The position numbers and the translations under genes were made by a program. A DNA stretch of 64,000 nucleotides from Roseitalea sp. MMSF_3546 (lineage in GTDB: Bacteria > Pseudomonadota > Alphaproteobacteria > Rhizobiales > Rhizobiaceae), in NCBI RefSeq assembly GCF_030732865.1, contig NZ_JASHKB010000017.1, forward strand, positions 1-64,000, read 5' to 3'. The notes below the pieces were generated by a model. That model did not search any database. It worked only from the letters and a program-made list of their open reading frames with translations, and was not told the origin of the DNA. Positions 63,027-64,000 of this stretch are shown piece after piece (position 1 is the first letter of the stretch; every line of letters starts with the position of its first letter).

Positions 63027-64000
63027 TCAGAGCGCCAGCTTCGTCCAGGCGGCGTTGCGTTTTGACGAACGCACGCAGGCGTCGATGAAGGCCATGCCGG
63101 CGAGCCCGTCCCGTATCGTGGGAAAGGTCACCGCCGCTTCGGGCGCCGTGCCGGCGCGGCGGGCACGGATCGCCGCCGCCGCCTCGGCATAGATGTTGGC
63201 AAAGCCTTCCAGATAGCCTTCCGGATGGCCGGCGGGCACCCGGCTCAGCCGACCCGCCGCCGCGCCGGCGCCCGCTCCGTTGCGGGTGATCAGGCGCTTG
63301 GGTTCGCCCAGCGGGGTGAACCAGAGGCGGTTCGGCTCCTCCTGATGCCATTCGAGCCCGCCCCTGTCGCCATAAACGCGCAGCTTGAGCCCGTTCTCGC
63401 TGCCCGGCGCCACCTGGCTGCACCACAGCGTGCCCCGGGCGCCGCCGCGAAAGCGCAGCATGACATGGGCATTGTCGTCGAGCCGGCGGCCCTCGACAAA
63501 GCTGTGCAGATCGGCGGCCAGTTCGTCCACCTCAAGCCCGGTGACGAACTGGGCCAGATTGAAGGCGTGGGTGCCGATGTCGCCGGTCGAGCCCCCCGCC
63601 CCCGAACGCTCCGGATCGGTGCGCCAGCCGGCCTGCTTGAGGCCGGTATCCTCGACCTTTTCGGACAGCCAGTCCTGGGCGTATTCGACCTGCACCAGCC
63701 GCAGCGAGCCCAGATCGCCGTCCTCGACCATGGCGTGCGCCTGCCGGACCATCGGATAGCCGGTGTAGTTGTGCGTGAGCACGAACAGCGCCTCGGACCG
63801 CTCGGCCAGCTTCACGAGCTTTCTTGCGTCGGTCAGCGTTGCGGTCAGCGGCTTGTCGCAGATGACATGGATGCCGCGCCTGAGAAATTCGCGCGCGGGC
63901 CGGTAATGCATGTGGTTGGGCGTGACGATGGCGACCGCCTCGATGCCTTTTCCCAGCCGCGCCTCGCGCCTGGCCATCTGCGCGAAATCGCCATAGATGC
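63027..64000 (-). CDS. Gfo/Idh/MocA-family oxidoreductase (5' end outside the window)
   Basis: C-terminal part of a NAD(P)-dependent sugar or inositol dehydrogenase; the frame is open to the window's last base, so about 324 residues are visible and the N-terminal Rossmann start lies beyond. Visible: AVAIVTPNHMHYRPAREFLR, VICDKPLTATLTDARKLV with the catalytic Lys of the EKP-like motif (here DKP), and STGDIGTHAFNLAQFV with the usual Asp and His of the active site. Convergent with the ALDH gene. Substrate unknown. Confidence 0.9.
   Translation of the reverse strand, partial: IYGDFAQMARREARLGKGIEAVAIVTPNHMHYRPAREFLRRGIHVICDKPLTATLTDARKLVKLAERSEALFVLTHNYTGYPMVRQAHAMVEDGDLGSLRLVQVEYAQDWLSEKVEDTGLKQAGWRTDPERSGAGGSTGDIGTHAFNLAQFVTGLEVDELAADLHSFVEGRRLDDNAHVMLRFRGGARGTLWCSQVAPGSENGLKLRVYGDRGGLEWHQEEPNRLWFTPLGEPKRLITRNGAGAGAAAGRLSRVPAGHPEGYLEGFANIYAEAAAAIRARRAGTAPEAAVTFPTIRDGLAGMAFIDACVRSSKRNAAWTKLAL

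Overview
The window is high-G+C chromosomal DNA from an alphaproteobacterium, most likely of the Hyphomicrobiales (rhizobia and relatives). This rests on the conserved housekeeping order recO-era-rnc-lepB-acpS-DUF2062-rsh-rpoZ ... smpB-dapA-soluble lytic transglycosylase, a Porin_2-type porin, a single bifunctional RelA/SpoT protein, a perfect CtrA-type box and a Rhizobiales-style intergenic hairpin repeat beside a DUF559 gene. Genus and species cannot be told from the sequence. No rRNA, tRNA, CRISPR array, intact insertion sequence or replication origin was found.

Layout. 1-5300: DUF559-nadA on the minus strand, divergent from an arsenic module (arsR-arsC-arsH) with a LysE-type exporter and an MFS permease. 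5300-21000: housekeeping genes plus a small envelope/helix-hairpin-helix gene group. 21200-29900: a branched-chain-type (HAAT) ABC transporter with an alpha/beta hydrolase, converging on a TetR regulator, an acyl-CoA ligase and a double-hotdog MaoC protein. The two arms carry nearly identical 24-bp palindromes at their promoters, so they look like one regulon for import and CoA activation of an unknown carboxylic acid. 29980-35920: an IclR-NMT1-type ABC transporter-shikimate dehydrogenase-like operon, divergent from a small unknown protein. 35966-37771: an uncharacterised 454-aa protein and a dead tyrosine-recombinase fragment.

38011-52589 is the standout region: five minus-strand genes in an apparent operon. 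They encode a 3087-aa fully reducing type I polyketide synthase ending in two condensation-like domains (KS-AT-DH-ER-KR-ACP-C-C), an MMPL/RND transporter, a LolA-like periplasmic protein, an Sfp-type phosphopantetheinyl transferase and an outer-membrane beta-barrel. Read together they suggest synthesis, acyl transfer and export to the outer membrane of a polyketide lipid. The logic resembles mycobacterial PKS/Pap/MmpL systems, but with Gram-negative envelope parts.

53062-59437 holds envelope and secreted proteins: two lipoproteins, a miniature porin-like protein, a porin with a 245-residue insertion, a Gly/Asn/Pro-rich repeat protein followed by a terminator, and a large secreted unknown. 59581-64000 holds deoC with a fused aldehyde dehydrogenase and the 3' part of a Gfo/Idh/MocA oxidoreductase running off the end.
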